Source: Bradyrhizobium erythrophlei (GTDB lineage: Bacteria > Pseudomonadota > Alphaproteobacteria > Rhizobiales > Xanthobacteraceae). From it: a stretch of 64,000 nucleotides of DNA. A program made the position numbers and the translations under genes. The stretch lies in NCBI GenBank assembly GCA_900129675.1, contig FSRD01000001.1, positions 3,275,501-3,339,500 on the forward strand. Direction: 5' to 3'. The notes under the pieces are model-generated. The model did not search any database. It was not told the origin of the DNA and saw nothing but the letters and a program-made list of their open reading frames with translations. Shown piece by piece: positions 16,479 through 25,839 of the stretch. How positions within the stretch are numbered: the stretch's first letter is position 1; every line of letters begins with the position of its first letter.

Positions 16479-18068
16479 GTGTCGCTTGAAACGCTTCTCG
16501 AGGGATTGAACGATCTTGGTACGCATCTGGGCGGACCGCTGATCGTCGTCCTGTTTTATTGGTTCAGGTTCCGTACGCTGAAGGGCACCCGGTCCTACAC
16601 CACGCGTGCATTGTTCTATTTCGGCGTTACCATCTTCATCATTCCATTCGTCGTGATCTACCTGTTGCTTCCGGCCAAGCTGTCGCCTCTGGCGGCAATG
16701 TGGCTGGCGATCTTCGTTTGGCTCGTACCCGTCATTCCGGTTGCGTGGCGCAACTTCTGTCAGGGCATTGCCGGGATTCCGACCTGTGCGTTCGACCTCC
16801 GCGACGAGCTGGCAGGATCCCCCTTCGAACTAAGGCCTGAAGACTGCGACGTTATCCGGCGAAAGTTCGGGCGGATCGGCTACCAGATTGACGATTTTGT
16901 CGCCGTGCAATCAACCGCCATCCAGTCTCGCCTTCTGAAGGTTGCCGCCATCATGCACCATCTGGAGCAGTGGTGCGCGAACGGCGAAACGTTCATCGAG
17001 CGCAACTCCGAACATTATGCCGAGCTGCTGCGGGTCTTTGACCTGGTTTCGTTCAAGGCGGTTCGCACGCTCAAGAGCAACGCGGCAGTCTACGGGGCGA
17101 TCATGCGTGAGGGCAAAGTTCAGCCCGACGACTGGCACGCACTCGACACGCTTGCCGCGCAAGACAGTCCAAGCAATCAACTTCAGCTGGCGGCCCGGAA
17201 CGCGGCGGGAGGCATGCTGGAGGAATTGCGCAAGGACCTGGATTTCATGCTCGACAATCTGTTGCTGTTCATTGCGCGCGGGGCATTGGCGGGGGAGGGG
17301 GATTTTGCCGGCCGCAAACGCCGGCTGGAAGCGATCGGCTTCACGATGAAGGCGCCGCCACCCGGCATCATGTGGACCGTGGCGACCGCGGTGACGGTCA
17401 CGGTGGCGTGGTCGTTGCTTTGGCTGATTGCCCTGAACCATGATATTGAAATCCCCGGGGACAAGCTCTACGGCGTCATGCGTACGTTCATAGTCACGCC
17501 GGCGGAATTCATCGTCAGTTTCTGGCTGGTCCATTATCTCAAGCGTCATTACGCGTTCGCAAACGAGGGTATCTTCGGTCAACCTCCGGTCGGGTTCATC
17601 CTGTCGGCCGGCCTTTTGGGTGCGCTGCCGATTCTGCCGCTTCAGGTCTATTTCGACTACAATCAGTTTTACGACCGAAACTTCTGGCGGGTGGTTTTGG
17701 GCGATCTGCCTGTGTTGCTGTTTCCCTGGAGCATCGGAACGATGACCGCCCTGCTGGTGCAGGATTCGATGTGGAGCAGCTACAAATCCAGGCGGATGAA
17801 GCGCGTGCTGGACGGCGTCGTGTTCGGAGCCGGCATGGTGGTGGCGGTGCTGTTGATCTCGGCCATTCACAGGGTGTCCGATATTCCGGTCATGGAGCTG
17901 CTGGACCGTACCTCCGCGGTCGTGATTATCCTGGGCGTGTTCGTCTGCACCTTCGCCTTTGGATTTGTCATCGGATATCTGGTGATCGCCCGGATCCGGG
18001 AGAGCTCGTCGTCATCATACGTGGCCGACAAGGCTTCGATGCCGGACCAGGCGCTGGTACGCGCGTAG
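16479..18068 (+). CDS. Polytopic membrane protein paired with the CHAT protease
   Basis: A 529-residue protein with a GTG start at 16479 and an AGGAGG ribosome-binding site. Three hydrophobic segments lie near the N-terminus (about 15-32, 44-64, 70-92). A soluble domain follows (about 95-285, rich in charged helices, with QWCANGETFIERN). Then come six or so further membrane segments (about 295-510) and a Ser-rich tail. I recognise no family. The CHAT gene directly upstream in the same direction suggests one operon, in which this could be the membrane effector, the sensor or the protease target. The convergent ctrA gene and its terminator follow. Confidence 0.75.
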   Translation: MSLETLLEGLNDLGTHLGGPLIVVLFYWFRFRTLKGTRSYTTRALFYFGVTIFIIPFVVIYLLLPAKLSPLAAMWLAIFVWLVPVIPVAWRNFCQGIAGIPTCAFDLRDELAGSPFELRPEDCDVIRRKFGRIGYQIDDFVAVQSTAIQSRLLKVAAIMHHLEQWCANGETFIERNSEHYAELLRVFDLVSFKAVRTLKSNAAVYGAIMREGKVQPDDWHALDTLAAQDSPSNQLQLAARNAAGGMLEELRKDLDFMLDNLLLFIARGALAGEGDFAGRKRRLEAIGFTMKAPPPGIMWTVATAVTVTVAWSLLWLIALNHDIEIPGDKLYGVMRTFIVTPAEFIVSFWLVHYLKRHYAFANEGIFGQPPVGFILSAGLLGALPILPLQVYFDYNQFYDRNFWRVVLGDLPVLLFPWSIGTMTALLVQDSMWSSYKSRRMKRVLDGVVFGAGMVVAVLLISAIHRVSDIPVMELLDRTSAVVIILGVFVCTFAFGFVIGYLVIARIRESSSSSYVADKASMPDQALVRA

Positions 18069-18105
18069 CCGCGGCAGCGGTGAGGGGCCGGGACAGCCTC
18101 CCCCG

Positions 18106-18134
18106 CAAACAAAAACCCCGCCATTCGCGGCGGG
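18106..18134 (-). terminator. Rho-independent terminator of ctrA
   Basis: An eight-base-pair GC-rich stem (ACCCCGCC at 18113-18120 with GGCGGGGT at 18127-18134, six-base loop). Read on the minus strand it is followed by TTTTTGTTT. It lies 41 bases past the ctrA stop. It could also slow transcripts arriving from the membrane protein gene. Confidence 0.85.
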
Positions 18135-18174
18135 GTCCAGTCGGGAGGAGCGAGCCCTGCGGCGCGCGGTAAGA

Positions 18175-18876
<702 letters not shown>

Positions 18877-18971
18877 GCCAGTCCCCTATAGTCGCCGCTC
18901 CGGGCGTCAGGTCGGCCGCACTTGCGGCACTCAAAACGCCTTTGAACAACTGATTCGGATCCTGACCGGAT

Positions 18972-18979
18972 ATGGTTAA
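18972..18979. promoter_or_regulatory. CtrA half-site in the ctrA-fliI intergenic region
   Basis: ATGGTTAA is the reverse complement of TTAACCAT, the half-site described at CtrA-controlled promoters. It lies 96 bases upstream of the ctrA start. A second weak candidate, TAAA-N7-TTAA at 19188-19202, lies just before fliI. Both are sequence matches only; the 365-base region otherwise shows no gene. Confidence 0.45.
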
Positions 18980-19241
18980 CAAAAACTGATTCCTGTTCGC
19001 AAGCTCTAACCGTGCAATTTTTGTCGAATCGCCCTAAGATATTGCGTCGAAGCAGCTTTTCTTATCCGTTCTCGTTCAGGCTCTACTTTAAGAGACGGGC
19101 CTAACCGACTCCCCCGACTCATCCTTCTTCTGATGGACGAGCGTTCTCAGTCACCAAAGACAGTGACGTAATGATTAACGATGCGGGTAAACACGAGGTT
19201 AAGCGCCCCGTTCAAAAACGCGGAAACTTAAGGTTTTCGCA

Positions 19242-20567
19242 ATGAAGGCGCTCGCGGAGCAGATCGGCGACATCGACGGCGTCAATATATATGGCCGCGT
19301 GGTCGGCGTGCGCGGGCTGATGGTCGAGATCGCCGGACCCATCCATGCGATGTCGGTCGGCGCGCGCATCGTGATCGACACCGGCGGCAACCGCTTCATC
19401 CCCGCCGAGGTGATCGGCTTTAGTGGCAACAATGCTGTCGTGATGCCGTTCGCGGGCCTCGAAGGTGTCCGGCGCGGCTGCCGTGCGGTGATCGCCAATG
19501 CCGCCAGTCAAGTGCGGCCGTCGCCGTCCTGGCTCGGCCGCGTCATCAACGCCATGGGTGAACCGATCGACGGCAAGGGGCCATTGGCGCAGGGCCCCTC
19601 GCCAATGCCCTATCGCAATTCGCCGCCGCCGGCGCATTCGCGCCAGCGGGTCGGCGCGCCGCTCGATCTTGGCGTGCGGGCGCTGAATACCTTTCTGACC
19701 TGCTGCCGCGGTCAGCGGCTCGGCATCTTCGCCGGTTCCGGTGTCGGCAAGTCGGTGCTGCTGTCGATGCTGGCACGCAACGTCGATGCGGACATTACGG
19801 TCATCGGCCTGATCGGCGAACGCGGCCGCGAGGTGCAGGAATTCTTGCAGGATGATCTCGGCGATGAAGGTCTGGCGCGCTCGGTGGTGGTGGTCGCGAC
19901 ATCAGACGAGCCGGCCTTGATGCGGCGGCAGGCGGCTTATCTGACCCTGGCAATCGCGGAATATTTTCGCGACGAAGGCAAGGACGTGCTGTGCCTGATG
20001 GACTCGGTGACGCGGTTTGCGATGGCGCAGCGCGAGATCGGGCTGTCGGCCGGCGAGCCGCCGACCGCCAAGGGCTACACGCCGACCGTGTTCACCGAAT
20101 TGCCAAAGCTTCTGGAGCGGGCCGGACCGGGCACCAGCGCCGGCACCATCACCGGTATCTTCACGGTGCTGGTCGACGGCGACGACCACAATGAGCCGAT
20201 TGCGGATGCGGTGCGCGGCATCCTCGATGGCCACGTCGTGATGCAGCGGTCGATCGCCGAGCGCGGGCGGTTTCCGGCAATCAACGTCCTCAAATCGGTC
20301 TCCCGGACCATGCCGAAATCGGCCGACCCGGCCTATCTGCCCGTCATTACCAAGGCGCGGCAGGTGATGGCGACCTATGCCGACATGGAGGAACTGATCC
20401 GGCTCGGGGCCTATCGGGCGGGTTCCAGCGCCGAGGTCGACGAGGCGATCGCCCTGCACGAGCCGCTGGAGGGGTTCCTTCGCCAGGCCAAGGAGGAAAA
20501 CGCCAGCCTGGGCACCGGTTACCAGCAACTAGCGCAGATCCTCGCGAATTTGGAAACGGAACGCTAA
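19242..20567 (+). CDS. fliI: Flagellum-specific ATPase FliI
   Basis: A 441-residue F1-beta-like ATPase. The Walker A motif GSGVGKS is near residue 165, the hydrolysis-site region includes [13 protein letters not shown], and Walker B is in [29 protein letters not shown] and the C-terminal [13 protein letters not shown] are typical of FliI rather than of F-type ATP synthase. FliI forms the hexameric ATPase of the flagellar export apparatus and delivers substrates through FlhA. It is followed by fliJ after about 110 bases. The ATG at 19242 is the only convincing start; a CtrA-like site lies about 40 bases upstream. Confidence 0.95.
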   Translation: MKALAEQIGDIDGVNIYGRVVGVRGLMVEIAGPIHAMSVGARIVIDTGGNRFIPAEVIGFSGNNAVVMPFAGLEGVRRGCRAVIANAASQVRPSPSWLGRVINAMGEPIDGKGPLAQGPSPMPYRNSPPPAHSRQRVGAPLDLGVRALNTFLTCCRGQRLGIFAGSGVGKSVLLSMLARNVDADITVIGLIGERGREVQEFLQDDLGDEGLARSVVVVATSDEPALMRRQAAYLTLAIAEYFRDEGKDVLCLMDSVTRFAMAQREIGLSAGEPPTAKGYTPTVFTELPKLLERAGPGTSAGTITGIFTVLVDGDDHNEPIADAVRGILDGHVVMQRSIAERGRFPAINVLKSVSRTMPKSADPAYLPVITKARQVMATYADMEELIRLGAYRAGSSAEVDEAIALHEPLEGFLRQAKEENASLGTGYQQLAQILANLETER

Positions 20568-20676
20568 CTTTGTCAGGCCATCATCCCCGGCGCACCATTA
20601 GCTATGCCGGCGGGGCCCTCGGGGGGAGCCGGCTCTGTCCCGCGTTCAAAATGGGACTTCTGGGGAGTATGAGTCG

Positions 20677-21096
20677 ATGAAGTCACGTGAAACGCTGATC
20701 CGCCTGAAGAAATTTCAGGTCGATGAAAAGCGCCGGAGGGTCACCCAGATCGAAGGCATGATTGCCGACTTTCAGCGGATGTCGGTCGACCTCGAGCGCG
20801 AAATCCAGACCGAACAGGACCGGGCCGGGATCAACGATCCCACCCATTTCGCCTACCCGACCTATGCCAAGGCGGCGATCCAGCGGCGGGAGAATCTGAC
20901 CCGCTCCGCCGACGAACTGCGCATCCAGCTCGAAGACGCCAAGAGCCTCTTGAGCGAAGCCTTCGAGGAACTCAAGAAGGTCGAGCTGCTGGACGAGCGT
21001 GACCAGGCGCGCGAGCGCGCCGAAGAAAACGCCCGGGAGCAGGCCGACATGGACAGTATCGGCCTGATGCGCGCCCGCATCGGCGCCATCGCCTGA
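20677..21096 (+). CDS. fliJ: Flagellar export protein FliJ
   Basis: A 139-residue, highly charged protein predicted to be an almost continuous coiled coil (heptads from about residue 5 to 125), beginning MKSRETLIRLKKFQVDEKRR. FliJ is the central stalk of the FliI-FliH export ATPase complex. Identification rests on size, coiled-coil nature and the position after fliI. A strong terminator follows the stop. Confidence 0.85.
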   Translation: MKSRETLIRLKKFQVDEKRRRVTQIEGMIADFQRMSVDLEREIQTEQDRAGINDPTHFAYPTYAKAAIQRRENLTRSADELRIQLEDAKSLLSEAFEELKKVELLDERDQARERAEENAREQADMDSIGLMRARIGAIA

Positions 21097-21133
21097 CGGC
21101 TTCAGTCCGCGCCAATCCGAATATTCAATCGAA

Positions 21134-21162
21134 AGCCCGGGCCCCAAGGCCCGGGTTTTTTG
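21134..21162 (+). terminator. Rho-independent terminator after fliJ
   Basis: A GC-rich hairpin formed by AGCCCGGGCC (21134-21143) and GGCCCGGGTT (21148-21157), followed by a run of T (TTTTTTG). It ends the fliI-fliJ transcript 38 bases after the fliJ stop. Confidence 0.9.
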
Positions 21163-21280
21163 TTTGATAATGACCTCCGTTCGGCGGGTTGGTGGCCGAT
21201 TTGGAGCAGGGTATGCTACCAAGGATTCTCGACACCTCCCGGCGTAACAAGCGATGGGGGATCGCAATTGGGGGAGCTGA

Positions 21281-21826
21281 ATGCTGACGCCAGCTGAGCT
21301 GGTCTGGCTGATTGCCGCTGTTGCCAAGGGGGATGAAGCCGCTTTTGAGCGGCTTTACGCCGCCACGCGCGCGAAACTTTTCGGCGTGGTGCTGCGTATC
21401 TTGCGGCGACAGGATCTAGCGGAGGAGGTCATTCAGGAGACTTACGTCAAGATCTGGAACAGTGCCGGACAGTTCAATCCGGCGCTTGCTTCGCCGATTA
21501 CATGGATGGCGTCGATCGCGCGCAACCGCGCCATCGACGTGGTGCGCAAGCGCAGTGAAACCTCGATCGAGGAGGAGCCGACGGCGATGGAAGTGGCCGC
21601 CGATTCGCCGGATCCGCTGGCGCGCCGCGAGATGACGGAAGAGTTGAAGCGGTTGCTGGAGTGCGTCGGCCGTCTGGAGCCGGATCGGCAGAAGCTGGTG
21701 CTGCTGGCCTATTACAACGGCTGGAGCCGCGAGCAGCTGGCCGCGAAGTTCGAGACGCCGGTGAATACGGTGAAGACCTGGCTGCGCCGCAGCATGATGG
21801 ATATCCGGGAGTGTCTCGGGCTTTGA
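21281..21826 (+). CDS. ECF RNA polymerase sigma factor
   Basis: A 181-residue sigma-70 family protein with region 2 (about 20-95: FERLYAATRAKLFGVVLRIL, EEVIQETYVKIW, ITWMASIARNRAIDVVRKR) and region 4 (about 120-175: LVLLAYYNGWSREQLAAKFETPVNTVKTWLRR as a helix-turn-helix pattern). There is no region 1 or 3, which marks it as extracytoplasmic-function type. The next gene, 17 bases downstream, encodes its likely membrane anti-sigma factor. The pattern resembles SigK-type groups, but the stimulus cannot be told. Confidence 0.92.
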   Translation: MLTPAELVWLIAAVAKGDEAAFERLYAATRAKLFGVVLRILRRQDLAEEVIQETYVKIWNSAGQFNPALASPITWMASIARNRAIDVVRKRSETSIEEEPTAMEVAADSPDPLARREMTEELKRLLECVGRLEPDRQKLVLLAYYNGWSREQLAAKFETPVNTVKTWLRRSMMDIRECLGL

Positions 21827-21843
21827 AGGTTCTTGGACTCTGA

Positions 21844-22734
21844 ATGATGGCCTATAGCGAAGACCATATCGCGCTCGCCGCGGAATACGCCCTCGGCACC
21901 CTCGATGCCGACGAACGCGTGCAGGTCGAGACCATGATGGCCGTCGACACCGAATTCACCGCGATCGTCCACGCGTGGGAGCACCGGCTCGGTGTGCTCA
22001 ACCAGATGGTCGGATCGGTCGAGCCGCGGCCGATCGTCTGGGAGAACATCCGCGCCGCCATTGGCCACGCCGAGCCGCAGACGCCGATGGTACTGCCGGA
22101 AGCGCCGCCGCCGGCAGCGCCCGTCGTCGCCGAACAGCCTGCCGCCATCGAGCCCGCTCCCGTTGCGGACACTTCGAACGTGATCCGGTTGGCAAGCCGG
22201 GAGCGGCGCTGGCGCAATATCGCGTGCTTTGCCAGCGCGCTCGCGGCGGCGCTGATCGCGATGCTCGCGCTGCAGGTCTATCAGCCGGACCTGTTGCCCG
22301 AGGGGCTTCGCCCGAAGGCGCGCACGCAGGTGGTTGAGGTGAAGACCCAGGCTCCGCCGGCAGAGCCATCGGCGCAATATGTCGCGCTGCTGCAGCCGAA
22401 CGGTGGGGCGCCCGCGTTTATTCTGACGGTCGACGCTGTCACCAAGAATTTCACAGTGCGCAGGGTCGGCGCCGCCGCCGAGCCCGGCAAGAGCTTTGAG
22501 CTCTGGCTGATCTCCGACAAGCTGCCGCAACCGCGTTCGCTCGGCGTGATCGGGGCTGCCGATTTTACCGCGCGGCCGGTGCTGGCGTCCTTTGACGCCA
22601 ATACCGTCGACACCGCGACCTATGCCGTGACGGTCGAGCAAGAGGGCGGATCGCCCGATGGCCAGCCGCATTCGGCGCCGGTATTCACCGGCAAGCTGAT
22701 CGAGACCGTGCCGGCGGGCGCGCCGCCGCGCTGA
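21844..22734 (+). CDS. Membrane-anchored anti-sigma factor (RskA-like)
   Basis: A 296-residue protein. The N-terminal anti-sigma segment (about 1-60) has the AEYALGTLDADER and AWEHRLGVLNQMV motifs found in RskA/ChrR-neighbour anti-sigma proteins, and lacks the His-x3-Cys-x2-Cys zinc motif. A Pro/Ala-rich linker (80-110) precedes one membrane helix (about 123-143). The C-terminal periplasmic domain (about 170-290) includes SFELWLISDKLPQPRSLGV, as in the RskA C-terminal domain. It should hold the upstream ECF sigma factor at the membrane until a signal releases it. Confidence 0.88.
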   Translation: MMAYSEDHIALAAEYALGTLDADERVQVETMMAVDTEFTAIVHAWEHRLGVLNQMVGSVEPRPIVWENIRAAIGHAEPQTPMVLPEAPPPAAPVVAEQPAAIEPAPVADTSNVIRLASRERRWRNIACFASALAAALIAMLALQVYQPDLLPEGLRPKARTQVVEVKTQAPPAEPSAQYVALLQPNGGAPAFILTVDAVTKNFTVRRVGAAAEPGKSFELWLISDKLPQPRSLGVIGAADFTARPVLASFDANTVDTATYAVTVEQEGGSPDGQPHSAPVFTGKLIETVPAGAPPR

Positions 22735-22747
22735 CCCCCCCCAAAGA

Positions 22748-22776
22748 GAAAACGCCCGTGGGGAGCGGGCGTTTTC
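22748..22776 (+). terminator. Terminator after the sigma/anti-sigma operon
   Basis: A perfect stem GAAAACGCCCG (22748-22758) with CGGGCGTTTTC (22766-22776) around a seven-base loop. It lies 13 bases after the anti-sigma stop. The T run is inside the stem, so it may work in both directions. Confidence 0.8.
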
Positions 22777-22873
22777 GGTAGTCAACTTGGGGTAGTTGGG
22801 GTCTTAATATCCACGTGGCGACTTTGGGGGGCTATAAAGAGCCAGCGTGAATTGGTGAATTTCGTAGGTCCTC

Positions 22874-23077
22874 TTAGCGTACGAGTGAGTTGTTCGAACT
22901 GGTGACCGCGACCGGCTTGCCGGCCTTGGTCACGCGCGCCGTCTGGGTATAGCCTTCGTCGGAACCGGTGTAGCGCGCCGAGATGCTGAACCCGGCGACC
23001 AGGATACCCGCGAAGAGGGCAACGACCACGATCTTGAGATGGGTCATGCGGTCCGCGCTGTAGAACGAGTGGTTCAT
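22874..23077 (-). CDS. Small single-span membrane protein, unknown function
   Basis: A 67-residue protein with an AGGAGA ribosome-binding site before the ATG at 23077. One membrane helix (about 14-33, LKIVVVALFAGILVAGFSI) is followed by a short polar tail with YTGSDEGYTQTARV. I recognise no family. It stands alone between the anti-sigma operon and flhA, and the 316 bases behind it (23078-23393) hold its promoter region and no other gene I can support. Confidence 0.7.
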   Translation of the reverse strand: MNHSFYSADRMTHLKIVVVALFAGILVAGFSISARYTGSDEGYTQTARVTKAGKPVAVTSSNNSLVR

Positions 23078-23393
23078 GGAAGTCTCCTGCCGCCTTCCTG
23101 CGTTGAGTCTTCGTCGATTTCGTTCGCAGGCAGGTTCAACACCTCACGCTGGAGAACGTGGGGATTCTTCTTTTAGTTCCACAGGGGCGATCACAAGGCA
23201 GTGAAAAGACTTGAACGGGCGCGATTGAGGAAATCGCTCGCAACGCGAATATCGTATTTTATGTAATGATTTCAATTGGTTAAACGCATCGAAGGTGGGT
23301 GGTCGAAACCACCCGCGCCGCTGGCTTCCCCGACAAACCATTTGCCTGTGGCGAAAAAGTCTCGCCGCCGGCCCTTGATTTGCCCCGCCGGTC

Positions 23394-25526
23394 CTAGACA
23401 CTGCCGACCGTTTTCAGCCGCGCCCGCGGGTGGATTTCCGCCTGCGACAGCACCGTCGTCTGCGAGCGGAAACGCTCGACCAGCGACCGCACGAACGGGC
23501 GGATCGAAGCCGAGGTCACCAGCACCGGCGCCTCGCCCTCGCGGGCGGCCTGCTCGAAGGCGTTGCGCACCGCGGTCATGAACTCCGACAGCTTTGACGG
23601 CTGCATCGCGAGGCTGCGGTCGTCGCCGGTGCCGACCAGCGACTCGGCAAAGGCCTGCTCCCATTTGGCCGACAGCGCGATCAGCGGCAAATAACCGTTG
23701 TGCGAGGTGTTTTGCGCGCAGATCTGCCGCGCCAGCCGGGCGCGGACGTGCTCGACCATGGTGGCCGGATTGCGCGAGAACGCCAGCGCATCGGCAATGC
23801 CTTCGAGGATGGTGGAGAGGTCGCGGATCGAGATGCGTTCGGCCAGCAGCAGTTGCAGCACGCGCTGGATGCCGGACACCGTGACCTGGCTCGGCACGAT
23901 GTCCTTGACCAGTTCGCCCTGCTCCTTCGGCAGGTCCTTCAACAGCTTCTGCACCTCGCCGTAGGACAGCAAGTCGCTCATGTTGTTCTTGAGCAGCTCG
24001 GTCAGATGGGTCGACAGCACGGTGGCGGCGTCGACCACCGTATAGCCCTTCAGCGAGGCTTCCTCCTTCAGGCTGGCGTCGACCCAGGTCGCCGGCAGAC
24101 CAAAGGTCGGCTCGATGGTGTGGATGCCGGGCACGCCGACCTGGTTGCCGGCGGGATCCATGACCATGAACTGGTTCGGCCAGATCTTGCCGGAGCCGGC
24201 GTCCACTTCCTTGATCTTGATGATGTAGGTGTTGGCCTCGAGCTGCACATTGTCGAGGATGCGCACCGCCGGCATCACAAACCCCATTTCGATCGCCAGC
24301 GAACGGCGCAGCGCCTTGATCTGCTCGGTCAGCCGATCGGTGCCGTCGGGGCCGTTGACCAGCGGCAGCAGCGCATAGCCGAGTTCGATCTTGAGATCGT
24401 CGATCTTGAGCGCGCTCGAGATCGGCTCTTCCGCCGCAGCACTCGCCGCTGCCGCCGCTGCCGCCGGCGCGTTCGCTTCGGCGGCGGCCGCCGCCTTGGT
24501 GACGCGGTTGTGGTTGCGCGCCTTCCAGGCCAGCGCGGCCGCGCCGCCGCCGAGCGCCAGGAACGGCAGCATCGGAATGCCCGGCAGCAGCGCCAGCACC
24601 AGCATCACGCCGGCCGACATGCCGAGCGCCTGCGGATAGCCCGAGAGCTGCCGGATCAGCGCCTTGTCGGCGGCGCCGCTGATGCCGGCCTTGGAGACCA
24701 GCAGGCCCGCCGCGGTGGAGACGATCAGCGCCGGCACTTGCGTCACGAGGCCGTCGCCGACGGTCAGCACGGTATAGCTGCGGGCGGCTTCGCCGAACGA
24801 CAGGCCCTGCTGGGCGACGCCGATGATGATGCCGCCGATCACGTTGATGAACACGATCAGGAGGCCGGCGATGGCGTCGCCGCGGACGAATTTCGAGGCG
24901 CCGTCCATGGCGCCGAAGAAGCCGCTTTCGTCCTCCAGCGCCTTGCGGCGCTCTTTTGCAACCTTCTCGTCGATCAGCCCAGCCGACAGATCGGCGTCGA
25001 TCGCCATCTGCTTGCCCGGCATCGAATCCAGCTGGAAGCGGGCGGCTACTTCGGCGATGCGGCCCGAACCCTTGGTGATGACGACGAAGTTCACGATCAC
25101 GAGAATCGCGAACACGATAATTCCGATCACGAAATTACCGCTCATCACGAAATTGCCGAACGCCTCGATGACGTGGCCGGCCGCCGCCGTGCCCTCATGG
25201 CCGTGCGCCAGGATCAGCCGCGTCGAGGCCATGTTGAGCGACAGCCGCAGCATGGTCGAGATCAGCAGGATGGTCGGGAACGAGGAGAATTCCAGCGGCG
25301 CCTGGATGAACAGCGACGTCATCAGGATCAGGATCGACACCGTGATCGAGATCGCCAGAAACAGGTCGAGCACGATCGAGGGCAGCGGCAGGATCAGCAC
25401 CACGAGGATGGTGAGAACGCCGAACGCCAGCGCCAGATCGCCGCGCCGCAGGATGTCGCCGATCTCGCTTAAACTGGGAAACTTGTTGCCGGCTACTGCG
25501 CCCTGACCAGCGGTGACATCGACCAT
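23394..25526 (-). CDS. flhA: Flagellar export apparatus protein FlhA
   Basis: About 710 residues from the ATG at 25526 (MVDVTAGQGA), the length expected for FlhA. Upstream in-frame starts would add a low-complexity stretch. The N-terminal half has eight membrane segments and the conserved FHIPEP-type signatures (EFSSFPTILLISTMLRLSLN pattern near residue 90, then the ARFQLDSMPGKQMAIDADL motif). The cytoplasmic half (about 370-710) binds export chaperones and FliI/FliJ. It is the core of the type III flagellar export gate. A CtrA-like box lies about 170 bases upstream. It is separated from fliI-fliJ by the sigma/anti-sigma pair. Confidence 0.95.
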   Translation of the reverse strand: MVDVTAGQGAVAGNKFPSLSEIGDILRRGDLALAFGVLTILVVLILPLPSIVLDLFLAISITVSILILMTSLFIQAPLEFSSFPTILLISTMLRLSLNMASTRLILAHGHEGTAAAGHVIEAFGNFVMSGNFVIGIIVFAILVIVNFVVITKGSGRIAEVAARFQLDSMPGKQMAIDADLSAGLIDEKVAKERRKALEDESGFFGAMDGASKFVRGDAIAGLLIVFINVIGGIIIGVAQQGLSFGEAARSYTVLTVGDGLVTQVPALIVSTAAGLLVSKAGISGAADKALIRQLSGYPQALGMSAGVMLVLALLPGIPMLPFLALGGGAAALAWKARNHNRVTKAAAAAEANAPAAAAAAASAAAEEPISSALKIDDLKIELGYALLPLVNGPDGTDRLTEQIKALRRSLAIEMGFVMPAVRILDNVQLEANTYIIKIKEVDAGSGKIWPNQFMVMDPAGNQVGVPGIHTIEPTFGLPATWVDASLKEEASLKGYTVVDAATVLSTHLTELLKNNMSDLLSYGEVQKLLKDLPKEQGELVKDIVPSQVTVSGIQRVLQLLLAERISIRDLSTILEGIADALAFSRNPATMVEHVRARLARQICAQNTSHNGYLPLIALSAKWEQAFAESLVGTGDDRSLAMQPSKLSEFMTAVRNAFEQAAREGEAPVLVTSASIRPFVRSLVERFRSQTTVLSQAEIHPRARLKTVGSV

Positions 25527-25697
25527 GGTAGCTGCTTCCCCCCGCGAATGCCGGCCGCGGGCGCCAAACGTCTGCGCGGCGGCCGAAAGACCACCGTTTC
25601 GAAAGTGAGGCACCGCATTGGCGTCCACGGGGGTACTCCCGTCTCTCGCGCGACCACGACACTCGACTTCACTAGGCAATTTTTGCCGTGTGTATGG

Positions 25698-25712
25698 TTA
25701 GCAAAGGGTTAA
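25698..25712. promoter_or_regulatory. CtrA-like box upstream of flhA
   Basis: TTAGCAAAGGGTTAA fits TTAG-N7-TTAA, one mismatch from the CtrA consensus. It lies about 170 bases upstream of the chosen flhA start, on the side from which flhA is read. Class II flagellar genes are known CtrA targets in Caulobacter. Confidence 0.5.
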
Positions 25713-25719
25713 TTTCCAG

Positions 25720-25818
25720 CGTCATTCCGGGGCGCCGCAGCGCGGCGAACCCGGAATCTCGTCCACACCCACCGCTGTCATCGCCCGGCTTGACCGGGCG
25801 ACCCAGTACGCCGGGCCT
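25720..25818. repeat. Two REP-like palindromes upstream of the IS element
   Basis: Two short imperfect palindromes lie side by side. The first pairs ATTCCGGGG (about 25727) with CCCGGAAT (about 25750). The second holds CGCCCGGCTTGACCGGGCG (25782-25800). Both look like the interspersed palindromes common in Bradyrhizobium genomes. The region has no gene. Confidence 0.65.
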
Positions 25819-25839
25819 TCTCGGCTCAAACATCAACCG

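Noticed and set aside
23700..25472. 590-codon plus-strand ORF opposite flhA
   Set aside because: It is antisense to flhA and of shadow composition.
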